A DNA stretch of 39,665 nucleotides from Strigomonas culicis (taxonomy: Eukaryota; Euglenozoa; Kinetoplastea; Trypanosomatida; Trypanosomatidae), in the NCBI GenBank assembly GCA_000482145.1, contig AUXH01000113.1, positions 1-39,665 on the forward strand, in the 5' to 3' direction. Numbering within the stretch: the first letter of the stretch is position 1; the number at the start of each line of letters is the position of its first letter. Below, in pieces: positions 25,741-35,069 of this stretch. The notes below the pieces were generated by a model, which saw only the letters and a list, made by a program, of their open reading frames with translations, was not told the DNA's origin and did not search any database. A program made the position numbers and the translations under genes.

Positions 25741-26997
25741 CTATTCACCCAATGATTCGGCAATCAGTGCCATGAGTGCCCGCCGCTGGGTCACGCTTAA
25801 CGCCAGCGCACAGCGCGTGATGTCTACCAGCGCCGGGCAGCGGTCAAAGACGTAGGTGCGCAGATAAAAGTACGTGAAGATGCCCATGATGCCCTGACAG
25901 TCCATGCGATCTGTCATGCCGCCATGGCCAGGGATCAAGTCTCCAAAGTCTTTGAGCTTAAACGCGCGCTTGAGTCCACTTGCAAAAAAGCCGCCAAAGG
26001 GTGCCAGCAAGGACGCAAAGACGGCCAGCACGAGGGCGTGCTGCTGGGCTCTGGACACCAGTATCGTGCTGAGAGACCCACCGGATAGCTGCTGCACCAG
26101 GGCAGGCAGCTGGACCTCGTGCTGAATGTATATGGGGTCCTTCACGCACTGCGTGTTCACGTCATTCGTGAAGCCGACGGCCGGGCAGTACATTTCGGGA
26201 AAGTAGCTCAAGAAGCCACAGAACCAGAAGCCCCAGGCTACGGTGAAGAGGAACGAGCCGAGGAATCCCTCCACCGTCTTCTTAGGAGACAGCGACAGGA
26301 GTTTGGTGCGTCCAAACAGCTTTCCGAACACGTAGGCCCAAATGTCATTGTTCACCACGCAGCTCACGGGCAGCAGGAACCATATCATGCCGCGCATCAT
26401 GTTGTGCAAGCTCGCCGAGCACTGCGCGCAGAGGACGATGAGCGTCATGGTGATCCACGTGAACTGGATGAACTGGTACCGGTACAGGCCCTTGCGGAGG
26501 CTGAGGACGAAGAACACCAGGCCGCCCATCACGGAGGAGAAGCTGAGAAACGGGAGCATCTGCTCGTACGGCGCGAGGAGGGGAAGTGCGTTGCGCAGCG
26601 GTGCCCGCGCGGCGTTGATTGTCATAAACGACGTGGACGCAATGAAGAAGTACCACTTGACGATTTTCATCGACGGCAGCTGTCGCTCCTTGCGGAAGCG
26701 CTGGTTAATCCGCGTCACCTCGAAGAACATGCCGAAGCAAATGACCAACGTGAGAAAAATTCCGAAGCGGACACCCACGGAAATGCAAGCTAAAAACACA
26801 TATGCCATCAGAATAGTGTAAATGGTGCGCTGCGCCACGTCCTTGTAACCCATCTTTTTCTTTACGCCGTCTTCACTGGAAGCTGCTGCCTTCTTATCCG
26901 CCGCTGCCGTGGAGCTGCTTTTCGCCGTCTTCTCCACTTGTTCATGTTGTGTATCGGATGACGGCTTTATCAGCGGCTCTAGAACAGCTTTGTTCAT
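25741..26997 (-). CDS. Phosphatidate cytidylyltransferase / CDP-diacylglycerol synthase (418 aa)
   Basis: Makes CDP-diacylglycerol from phosphatidic acid and CTP, the precursor for phosphatidylinositol (hence GPI anchors), phosphatidylglycerol and cardiolipin. The family signature SGLKRAFKLKDFGDLIPGHG, continued by GMTDRMD, occupies about residues 340-366 and contains the conserved Lys-Arg, Lys-Asp, His-Gly-Gly and Asp-Arg-x-Asp elements. The earlier LSPKKTVEGFLGS segment is also typical (SPKKTxEGxxG). The N-terminal 60 residues are charged and cytosolic (KSSSTAAADKKAAASSEDG), followed by six to eight hydrophobic helices. The form is that of eukaryotic ER CDS1/CDS2 rather than the mitochondrial TAM41 type. 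It lies between eS28 and proline dehydrogenase with no functional link implied. Confidence 0.96.
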   Translation of the reverse strand: MNKAVLEPLIKPSSDTQHEQVEKTAKSSSTAAADKKAAASSEDGVKKKMGYKDVAQRTIYTILMAYVFLACISVGVRFGIFLTLVICFGMFFEVTRINQRFRKERQLPSMKIVKWYFFIASTSFMTINAARAPLRNALPLLAPYEQMLPFLSFSSVMGGLVFFVLSLRKGLYRYQFIQFTWITMTLIVLCAQCSASLHNMMRGMIWFLLPVSCVVNNDIWAYVFGKLFGRTKLLSLSPKKTVEGFLGSFLFTVAWGFWFCGFLSYFPEMYCPAVGFTNDVNTQCVKDPIYIQHEVQLPALVQQLSGGSLSTILVSRAQQHALVLAVFASLLAPFGGFFASGLKRAFKLKDFGDLIPGHGGMTDRMDCQGIMGIFTYFYLRTYVFDRCPALVDITRCALALSVTQRRALMALIAESLGE

Positions 26998-28043
26998 TGC
27001 GTACTGAGTTTTTTATTGGTGTGGTTGTGTATGAAAAAAACAAACAAACGAAAAGAAGTATCTAACTACTGCTGAGACTGGAAGGCAAATGGGAAGAGGA
27101 GAGAGTACTGATTCAGACTAGCAACTGGCAACATGAGAAGCACTTTTTATTGCTCCGTTCGTATGCAAAATTTCTTTTTTTCTTGTTGCTGTACGACACT
27201 CCCCAGAACACTAAGATGAAATTAAGAAAATAAAATGAAAAAGAAAATGAAACCGGCCTCAACAAAACCGAGGTTGAAAGAAATGCGTTTTTTTTTAGCT
27301 TTTTGTAAGAAACAAAATAATAATAGAACAAACTATGCAAGTAAATCTTTTATTTTCAAACAAACTAACAAACAAAACAAAAATGATTATTAATTGGCGT
27401 TTTAATGCTGACTTTCCTGGCCACAAAGCAAAAAAAAAAATAGCTACTGCTTTTTTTTTTTGCAAAATCAACGTTGTGGCGATAAGTTCCTATTTCGGTC
27501 CATTATTTGCGCCGATGTGCACTTGCGCGCGTGTCTGTGCAAAGTGCATCACAGTTGCAAAGCGGTGGTGTTACTTATGTGCAAATATATACACAATAAA
27601 AGCGCCCACATATACATACATGTATATATAGATAGATATATAAATATATATATATATATATATGAATTGTCCCACCGTGAATGAAGCTAAGGGAGAGGTA
27701 ATAAAAGCGAAGAAAAGGAGAGAATCAAGGTTACAACATACAAGGAAAGGGGAAGGCGGACGAAAAAAAAAAAACAGGCGGTTTCAACAAAAAACTGAAA
27801 ACAGAAACAAAAATAAAAACACGAGTGAGTTTTATGTGTGTACTAATGTCTAATGTACTACGTACTAGAATGATAAAAAAGAAGGTGCGATATATTTGTG
27901 TGTCTGTGTGTGCTGAAGGTCTATGTTTCTATCACAAATACCGGAATTACTCTCCTATGTACTAGACATTATGTACAGATGAGGGGGAGGGGAGAGAAAA
28001 AGGAGCGGGTGTGTGTAGGATACCAAGTAGCGGAGAAGTATTC
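26998..28043. other. 1.05 kb AT-rich intergenic region
   Basis: A long AT-rich spacer with A and T homopolymers, an AT repeat at about 27644-27663, and a run of GT/GTGT near 27897-27911. It contains the 5' region of CDP-DAG synthase and the 3' UTR of proline dehydrogenase. Predicted ORFs are K/N or F/I-rich and unconvincing. Confidence 0.55.
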
Positions 28044-29834
28044 CTAAGAGCGGAAGGTGAGGCGGCGACGCAACTCCTCCCGCATGAGGCGAACTTCCGT
28101 CGAATTTTTATCCGCGAGAATGGACGAATTCTCCACGGCGCGGCGGCCGAGGTAGTGGATCGTCTCGCGCGCGGGGCCGTAGGGCAGGTATTTGTAAACA
28201 CAGAAACCGCACTTCGCCAAGGGAAACGTAATGTTATCGCGCATGCCATACAGCTGCCCAAACGTCGTATGGGCCTGCAGCGCCGGCGTCTCATAGACCC
28301 GCTTGGCGAGGTCGCGGATAACCTTTTCGTTGTGGGTGCCAAAGAAGACTTCGTACTTCTTGTCCGGGTTGCGCTCCATCGCGGCGAAGATGCGCTTGGC
28401 GCTGTCCTCGTAGCACTTGGCCGTGGCCTCGAGCGTCGGCCAGATGGGGCTGGTGTAATCGTACTCCTGCGCGGTCTTGCGTTCCTGGATCATGTACGCG
28501 CCGCGCACAATCTTGCCACCCCACTGGAAGCCCAGCTTCTCCGCACGGAGCAGGTCGGCGGCAATGCGGTCCTCGGCGTAGGTGAGGTAGCACTGGTACG
28601 TGTTGTACACGATGGCCGCCTCCCTGTTGAACTCCATCTGCAGGTGCAGCGTCAGCACGTCGATGGCGAGTTGGTAGAAGCTCTGCTCGGCGTCGATCAT
28701 CACGCGCACGTCCAGCCGCTGCGCCGTGCTGGCGATGAGGTGGAGGCGCGTGTTGATATCGCGCCAGAGGCGCTTCTCCGTGGGGTTGAACGGCGGCAGG
28801 AGGGCGGCGATGCGCTCCTTGAGGGAGCACGGGTCCACCTCGGAGACGGCGTCCGTCAGCAGGCTCACGTAGTCCAGGTAGTGGATGGTGCCCTTGTTGG
28901 TTGGGTCGAGGGCTTGAATCATCTCCGCCACAAGGCTCTCGTCCAGCGGCTTATCGCCAAGGCGGCGCTTGAACCCCTCACGGAGCTGGTCGTGCGTGAT
29001 GGTCATCCGGTGCTTCCGCTCGAGGCCCATGAGCACGCGGCACTCCTCTAGGCGGGGAGCCTCTTCCTGCGTGAAGTGCTGGCACCAGCTCTGGTGGATG
29101 GACATGAGGATGGCGTTCATGCGGGCCAGCAGCTGGGGGTTGCACATACCGCTGACCTTCACTGCGATGACACCAGGGCCGCTGGCAGGTGGGTTGATCG
29201 ACGCGTGCATGGTGGACATCATGTACAGCTTCATGTTTTCGTCGAACATGGTGCGGTCGGCAAGGTAGCAAACGTTGGGCTTGTTCACAAGCTTGGCCAT
29301 GCTGATCTCAGGGGCCTCTTCGGCACCCGGGCTTGGGGTGAAGCCCTCGACGTCCGCCTCGGCGGCGTAGTCCAGCACGGAGCCGACGCCCTTGGCGACG
29401 AGCTTCTTCACGGTGGTGCTCAGCTCCATCTCATTCTCACCAGCGCAAAAGTATTCGTAAAAGCTGTACTTCACCATGATGTTGTAGGTGAGGAAGGGAC
29501 CCAGAATGGACTCGAATTTTTTGAGAATGGGCACCGAGTTCTTCGCGAGCACCTCGATGGAGCACAGGCGCAGAATGATGAGGGCCTTGATCAGGTAGAT
29601 GAGCGAGCGGTCCTTGTAAGCGGTGCGGTCATCGAAACTGGGGACGCCGGTGGGCTTCTTGAAGGTGTTCGCCGCCAAAAAGGGCTTGATGACGCTGATA
29701 GGGGGCTTCGCATTCCCGTTGCTGTCGGTGCTCTGAGGTGCCATGAAGACATTGGTCGTGTGGAGGCTGTACTTCTGAAGGTACGGCGTGCAGTAAGCGG
29801 CAGCTGCGGCGGCTACATTGTATCGGCAGCGCAT
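28044..29834 (-). CDS. PRODH: Proline dehydrogenase, mitochondrial (596 aa)
   Basis: An FAD-dependent enzyme that oxidises proline to pyrroline-5-carboxylate and feeds electrons to the respiratory chain; insect-stage trypanosomatids rely heavily on it. Diagnostic C-terminal elements are KIVRGAYMIQERKTAQEYD (about residues 443-461), VFFGTHNEK (near 500) and the substrate-binding PYGPARETIHYLGRRAVEN (about 562-580). The N-terminus MRCRYNVAAAAAAYCTPYLQ suits a mitochondrial presequence; a second Met at residue 31 is an alternative start. Between the N-terminal region and the barrel lies an EF-hand-like helix-loop-helix (about residues 285-330) with the loop DPTNKGTIHYLD. Its positions 3 and 5 are Thr and Lys and position 12 is Asp, so calcium binding is doubtful. 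The partner P5C dehydrogenase is not in the window. Confidence 0.96.
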   Translation of the reverse strand: MRCRYNVAAAAAAYCTPYLQKYSLHTTNVFMAPQSTDSNGNAKPPISVIKPFLAANTFKKPTGVPSFDDRTAYKDRSLIYLIKALIILRLCSIEVLAKNSVPILKKFESILGPFLTYNIMVKYSFYEYFCAGENEMELSTTVKKLVAKGVGSVLDYAAEADVEGFTPSPGAEEAPEISMAKLVNKPNVCYLADRTMFDENMKLYMMSTMHASINPPASGPGVIAVKVSGMCNPQLLARMNAILMSIHQSWCQHFTQEEAPRLEECRVLMGLERKHRMTITHDQLREGFKRRLGDKPLDESLVAEMIQALDPTNKGTIHYLDYVSLLTDAVSEVDPCSLKERIAALLPPFNPTEKRLWRDINTRLHLIASTAQRLDVRVMIDAEQSFYQLAIDVLTLHLQMEFNREAAIVYNTYQCYLTYAEDRIAADLLRAEKLGFQWGGKIVRGAYMIQERKTAQEYDYTSPIWPTLEATAKCYEDSAKRIFAAMERNPDKKYEVFFGTHNEKVIRDLAKRVYETPALQAHTTFGQLYGMRDNITFPLAKCGFCVYKYLPYGPARETIHYLGRRAVENSSILADKNSTEVRLMREELRRRLTFRS

Positions 29835-30104
29835 TCCCTTTTTTTTTCTTACAAAAAAAAAAACGAATTAAATAGATAGGGTTAGTCGAAAAAGAAAACT
29901 TGAGACTATGATAACAGACATAATAGAAAAGGGGAGCAGAATAGAAGGGTTCCATGTGAGAAGAGGATAGATTCTCTGCAGATAGAGCTACCAATATACT
30001 TATCATCAATTAAAGCAGGATTCGTACTCTTTTTTTTTCTTTCTTTCTATTCGATGTAGATATTCAGTGTGAGTGTATCCGCAATGCAAAGGGATGACCT
30101 CATC
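29835..30104. other. Short intergenic region
   Basis: A 270-base AT-rich spacer holding the proline dehydrogenase 5' region, with A runs (T runs on the transcribed strand) next to the start codon. No gene is seen. Confidence 0.5.
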
Positions 30105-30458
30105 TCACACATTGATGAAGTTAAACCGAACGCGCTTCAGTTCACGTTCCTTTTCTTCGTCCACGATGAGGTCGAGTGGATAAAGCGGCTCGCCTGTCAT
30201 GGGGCACACACGATGGTACTGCAGATAGTCCATTATGACGGACTGGTCGAAGATGTAGCCCTGCGGCGACATGACGGGCGGCCCCTTGATCAGTCGGCCG
30301 GACAGCGCGCAGCGATAACGCTGGGGGATGCCCTCCGCCGGTGGCCCGTGGCGCCAGCGCGAGAGGTCCGGGCCACTGGGTGACGTGGGCTCGGGCGGTG
30401 GCGCCTTCCCCTCCCCCCCCTCACGGGCGCCTTCGTCGTCACAACTGCTCCTACTGGC

Positions 30459-30489
<31 letters not shown>

Positions 30490-32120
30490 CTGAGTGCAGC
30501 GAGTATTTGCTCTTGTTCGGTGATGGGAGGGGTCGGCGCCTTGGGCTCCTGCTGCTCCTGCTGCTGCTGCTGTTGGCTTTTGAGCCTCTGGTAGCGCTGC
30601 CTCTGACGCGCATTCCTCCTCCCTCTGCCCCTGCGAACCCTCCGCCGGCCACCGCTCCGCCTGCCGCGACCACCGCCTCCTCCCTCCGACGGCGGGGGCT
30701 GCTGCGTGCCAGCCCCCCGCGCCACCGCGGGCCGCGCCCCCGTCAGCTGAAAGAGACCCTGCAGGTCGGTGTAGCACGGACTGTGGATGTCCAGCGGCTG
30801 CCGTCGCCGCATGGGGTTCGCCAGCAGGTGGGCCAGCGCCGCCTGCTCCTCGGGGCGGAGGGACTCTTCACAGAGCCGCCGAACGGCAGGGACGGCCGCC
30901 GTCCAGTTCGCGTTGACGACGAGACGCGTGAGCTGCGCGGCCACGCCCACCCTGCCGCTGTCACTCCCGGCCGGTCGCAGCTGGACCTTTCCGATGGCGG
31001 CCACCACCTCCGCCTCGCTGGCGCACTCCGACGCGCTCGGGCGGCGCCTGCCGAGCGCCGCGGTGGCCATGACGCGACAGGCGAACGCGCAGAGGGGCTG
31101 CGCGGCCCCGCCGTCTGTCTGCGCAAGGAGGAGGCGGCACAGGTGCGGCTGGAGGAGGCACTCGCCGATGTGGCTCGCCTGGAGGTGGCGACGCAGCTGC
31201 GCGCCAAACTCATCCGTGTAGGTCAGCAGGTTCTCCACCAAAATGAGCACACCGCGGACAAACGGTTCCATGTCGCTCGGCGCCGAGCACTGCTGCTGGC
31301 GATCGTAGTACTGGCCGATGGACTCGAAAAAGCTGGTCTGCATGAGGTGCGCAGTCACTTGGCCCACGTGGTGCTTGAAGTGGTTGTACAGCCGCTGCAT
31401 CGGCTTGTCCGTCACCCGCCGTGCCTGCCCGGTCTGCGCGGCCACCACCACCTCATACACGCGCCACGAGGTCAGGTCCGCTATCACGCGCACCAGGTTG
31501 GTTGCGAGGCGCCGCCGCAGGGCATCGCCCTCGCTGTCGCTCCCCAGCATCGCTGGCGCGCTCTGGTGCTCGCCGTTGTTGCGGCCATTCGCCATGCACC
31601 ACGCAAAGCCTTGTATTACCATGCGGATAAGTATCGCGACATTGTACTGAAATAGCGAAACGAGGGCCGTGCAGGCCAGCTGTTCGTCCGCGGCAAGGCA
31701 CAAGAGCAGGACCAACTGGGAGAGGAAGAGGGAGTAGGACGTGTGTTCGTGTCGGCCCTTCGTTCCCTTGGACAGGCTGTTCTGAATGTACCGCGCCATG
31801 TGGAAAGCAATGAGATCATCTAGTGCCGCGTGCGCTCCCTCCACGGACTGCATGACGCGAGCGCGGTGGGTCGGCTGTAAGGCAAGCAGAAGCGCAACTT
31901 GCATGACCACGGCGCTTTCGTCTGCTGCGCCCACATGCACGTGGCGAAACGTTTCGTCCAGACGTGTGAAGAGCGCGTGGTCACAGGCGAGGACGATCGG
32001 ACTGCTGTGGCCACTTGTGCCGCGACTGAGCACATCTACAAGCGATGCGAGCTCGTTGCTGGAGAGCGGTCCTGACTGGGACGTCAACACATTATCCAAT
32101 GAACTACTATCACTGTGCAT
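30105..32120 (-). CDS. U-box domain protein, putative E3 ubiquitin ligase (671 aa)
   Basis: The C-terminal 70 residues form a U-box-like domain: YRCALSGRLIKGPPVMSPQG then YIFDQSVIMDYL and CPMTGEPLYPLDLI, with the typical entry loop, Asp and Pro pattern that recruits an E2 enzyme without full RING zinc ligands. The first 430 residues are predicted helical and may be an armadillo/HEAT-like scaffold, with blocks such as LVLLLCLAADEQLACTALVS. Between them is a low-complexity linker: an Arg/Gly-rich RNA-binding-like stretch (GGGGRGRRSGGRRRVRRGRG), poly-Gln and poly-Ser. The ATG at 32120 (MHSDSSSL) is chosen because the codons upstream give only a GTG. Ubiquitin ligase activity is inferred from the domain. 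Arm-repeat plus U-box is a common plant-type layout. Confidence 0.85.
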
Positions 32121-32126
32121 ACACAC

Positions 32127-32633
32127 TGCATAGGGAATGGGAAATAAGGAAGGAGATGGAGATGAAGCACATTTGGCTGCTGCTGTTGCACAGTTTCTTC
32201 ACATATAGAGAACAGTCGCAATTTCGTTTGCTGTACCTCACGCGCCAACACAGGTCACAAAGGAGATGAACATACATATACAAATATATATATAAATACG
32301 CGCGGCTAAAAAAAAAAACAAATAAAAATACAATCAAAAAAAGATATTATACAAATAGACTCAATGCAAAAAAAACAGAACATCAGAGCCGAGATTGGAA
32401 AAAAAAAGAATCGTATATATAAATCATACACCTATGTATGTGTATGTCTATGTATACAGATGTATGTACATCTTTTTTTTTGTGTGTGAAGGTTTTCCTT
32501 TCTCTTTTTTTTTTTTACATGATAGTATCGTAGAGAAATAAAATGAAACAACAAAAAAAGAGAAAATAGATTAAAAAAAGAAGTATATACAAATGCACAA
32601 AGCAAAAAATGTGAATATGTGCTGATGTATGGT
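32127..32633. other. Intergenic region
   Basis: A 507-base AT-rich spacer with TATATA/TATG repeats and A and T homopolymers. It comprises the U-box gene's 5' region and the WD40 gene's 3' UTR. No ORF of convincing composition and no RNA gene are seen. Confidence 0.5.
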
Positions 32634-34829
32634 TTAGCAAAAGTCTACTCGATACACATTTCCATCGTCGTCTCCGCAGATGAAAAAGTTTTGATTGCAC
32701 GGAAAAGCTACTGCATAGACACTACTGTGGAAATACAAATCCATAAGAGACTGCGTCGGGTCTACTTTCGTGACGGTCCCTAGCTCTTTCTGTTGCTGCG
32801 CCTTGTCACTTTCATGCGACAGCTTCTGTGCCGCCTTGCGCAGGCGGAGTTCCTTTTTGCGCGACGTGGGTATTTCGAACACAAACATCTGGCGCTCCGT
32901 GTTGAAGGCAATGACAAGGTTCTGATAGGCAACGGAGCCAAAAATGGCAGCGGTCCAGCAAGCGTCTGGGCCCATCCGGGGCTTCACGTCGACGCAGTCG
33001 TACTGTGCCGTGCGCACATAGCCGTCCGTGTCCCACACAATGACACGCCTCTCACAACAGGTGAGCACGTACGCGTCAGTGGCGCTGTAGCACGCGCTCC
33101 ACACGAGTGTGTCGTGGCCGGTCAGCACGTTGAGGATACTCAAGTCGGCCGCGTCGGCGATGTACGCGCCCTTGTCGCAGCTGTGGGCCAATATGATGTG
33201 TGTGTCCTTCGTGTGCTGCACGCCGACGGTGACAATGACACTCGTCTCGCTGGTGGGCAGTGCCTCGCTGGTGGCGAGCAGTTTGCCTTTGGGCACTTTG
33301 AATTTGCGCACCAAGTCGTCCTGGCAGCCGGTGTACAACACCTTGCCATCGTAGCTCAGCTGCACGGCCGTCACGATCCCGGGGTGCTCCACGTAGTGGT
33401 ACTCCAGGCCGACTGTGCGGTCCCAGAGCACCATGAGCCCATCGCGGGAGGCAGTGGCCACGAACTTCTTGTCCGCCGAGAAGGCTATGCCGAGCAGCGA
33501 GTCGCCGTGTCCGACGAGCCCGACCATCTCTCCCCCCCCGTGCGTCTGGCAGACGTGCACGATGGTGTCGGAGCGGTGCGTGACGCCGTACAGGGCCCCG
33601 TCGGGCGACAGCGCGACGCACTTGATGCGCTCCGCCTGGCTCTGCAGCGGGTGGATGCGCACGTCGCGCAGTGCCAGCGGGAGGTTGGGGTGGCGCGCTC
33701 GCGGGTGGCCGCCGTCGACGCCGCCGCTGCCCGAGTGATGGATGGAGGAGGAGGACAGCGCGCAGAGAGGAGAGATACTGCTTCGTCCTCCGACGCTGGC
33801 AGCACAGACGTCCACGGAGGGCGTGCGTGGAAGCGGCATGTCCACGTCCAGATCGGACTCCGCCAAGACGGACAGAATATCCTGCGTCATGAAGTGGAAA
33901 AACTTCTGAAACGCTTCCAACTCGACCAAGTGGTCGCTATCGTCGTCTGCCACACGAAACATGATGTCAATGGTGTTCTTCCAGCCACTGGTAACCAACG
34001 TGTTGCAGCCGTCGCCGCTCTCCGAGAGACTCACACCACGTACATGTGTGGGCGAGAAGCAGTTGATCTTTGGATTCCTGCCAAACGGGTTGGTTGGGCT
34101 CATGTTGCCATTCCTAGAGGTTACGGAGGAGCTGACGCTCTTGTTGTTGAGCACCTTGCTTTCGATGTAATCTGTCATTTCCTTCCTGGATATTTTCTGG
34201 CGCTTATTTGTGTCAATGGCATTGAACAACCGTTCCAAGAAGGTGTTCATGTCCTCATCGCTTCGCTTCTCGGATATGGATTCGAGCAGTGCGCGTGTCT
34301 CGCTCAGCATGAAGCTCACCTGCCGCTGGCGCAGCGTGCGGCTCTCTCGCCGCGCTACCGCTGCTCCATCGAGCACCATGTTGGATTGCTTGCGACCCGA
34401 GTTAACGCCAATGTCGTCCATGATGTATTGACTAGAGCGTCGGCTACTGTGGTCAGCGGACGCTGCCGCCGCCGCCGTTGTGGAGGGCGTTGACTTTACA
34501 ATGTCCCCGCCTGCGCTCATGTTGCTAGTGTCCATTTTGGATTTGTTGTCCTTGTCACTCACCTTTCTGGGCGGTTTGTTATTCTGCCAGGCCGATGGGT
34601 CATAATCATCAAAAGGGGCATCGACCGAGTCCGTGCGCCGGGCATTGGTGAGTGTGTGGCCATTCATAATACTGCTGCTCGTGTCGTTCGCAATCGTATG
34701 AGCATTGGCAAGACTATTAGGGCGATTGGGCGCAGCGGATTGACTATTTGCACTGTTTTTTTCACTGAGAATGATGGGTTCATGGTTGCCTTTTCCGTAG
34801 CGTAGAGGCCCTGAGGTACAAACACCCAT
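32634..34829 (-). CDS. Acylated EF-hand and WD40-repeat protein (731 aa)
   Basis: The start is set at 34829 because MGVCTSG then reads as a strong N-myristoylation signal (Gly2) with a palmitoylatable Cys4; the upstream ATG at 34853 would bury it. A disordered Asn/Ser-rich region (residues 10-185) is followed by two EF-hand-like units: FNAIDTNKRQKISRKEM (about 200-216) and a second with DDDSDHLVELEAFQKFF (about 292-308). From about residue 395 WD40 repeats form a beta-propeller, with blocks such as GDSLLGIAFSADKKFVATAS, DGLMVLWD, GIVTAVQLSYDGKVLYTG and RRVIVWDTDG. It ends in a charged helix and DDDGNVYRVDFC. It is probably a membrane-tethered scaffold, perhaps calcium-responsive. The second loop is rich in acids but imperfect, so binding is uncertain. 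Confidence 0.88.
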   Translation of the reverse strand: MGVCTSGPLRYGKGNHEPIILSEKNSANSQSAAPNRPNSLANAHTIANDTSSSIMNGHTLTNARRTDSVDAPFDDYDPSAWQNNKPPRKVSDKDNKSKMDTSNMSAGGDIVKSTPSTTAAAAASADHSSRRSSQYIMDDIGVNSGRKQSNMVLDGAAVARRESRTLRQRQVSFMLSETRALLESISEKRSDEDMNTFLERLFNAIDTNKRQKISRKEMTDYIESKVLNNKSVSSSVTSRNGNMSPTNPFGRNPKINCFSPTHVRGVSLSESGDGCNTLVTSGWKNTIDIMFRVADDDSDHLVELEAFQKFFHFMTQDILSVLAESDLDVDMPLPRTPSVDVCAASVGGRSSISPLCALSSSSIHHSGSGGVDGGHPRARHPNLPLALRDVRIHPLQSQAERIKCVALSPDGALYGVTHRSDTIVHVCQTHGGGEMVGLVGHGDSLLGIAFSADKKFVATASRDGLMVLWDRTVGLEYHYVEHPGIVTAVQLSYDGKVLYTGCQDDLVRKFKVPKGKLLATSEALPTSETSVIVTVGVQHTKDTHIILAHSCDKGAYIADAADLSILNVLTGHDTLVWSACYSATDAYVLTCCERRVIVWDTDGYVRTAQYDCVDVKPRMGPDACWTAAIFGSVAYQNLVIAFNTERQMFVFEIPTSRKKELRLRKAAQKLSHESDKAQQQKELGTVTKVDPTQSLMDLYFHSSVYAVAFPCNQNFFICGDDDGNVYRVDFC

Positions 34830-35069
34830 TTTCGTGTTTTGTAGTGTAAGCAAAATAAAAAAGAAGAAAAGAGAAACAACACAAAACTACAGTTGCAACA
34901 ATAGAAAAAAAAAACAGAGAGATAAAGGGAGAGAGAGAGATGGAACTGGTATAGCAGTTAGCAACCATCAGCGCTTTGTGAGTGACGACAACGGTGAAGC
35001 ACCCCCTTTTTTCATGTTTCTTCTGGCATATCGTATAGCGGCAGTTTCTACAGCAACAAGAAGGAGTCC

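Noticed and set aside
34830..34853. Upstream ATG of the WD40 protein
   Set aside because: It would add eight residues and hide the clear myristoylation start MGVCTSG at 34829.
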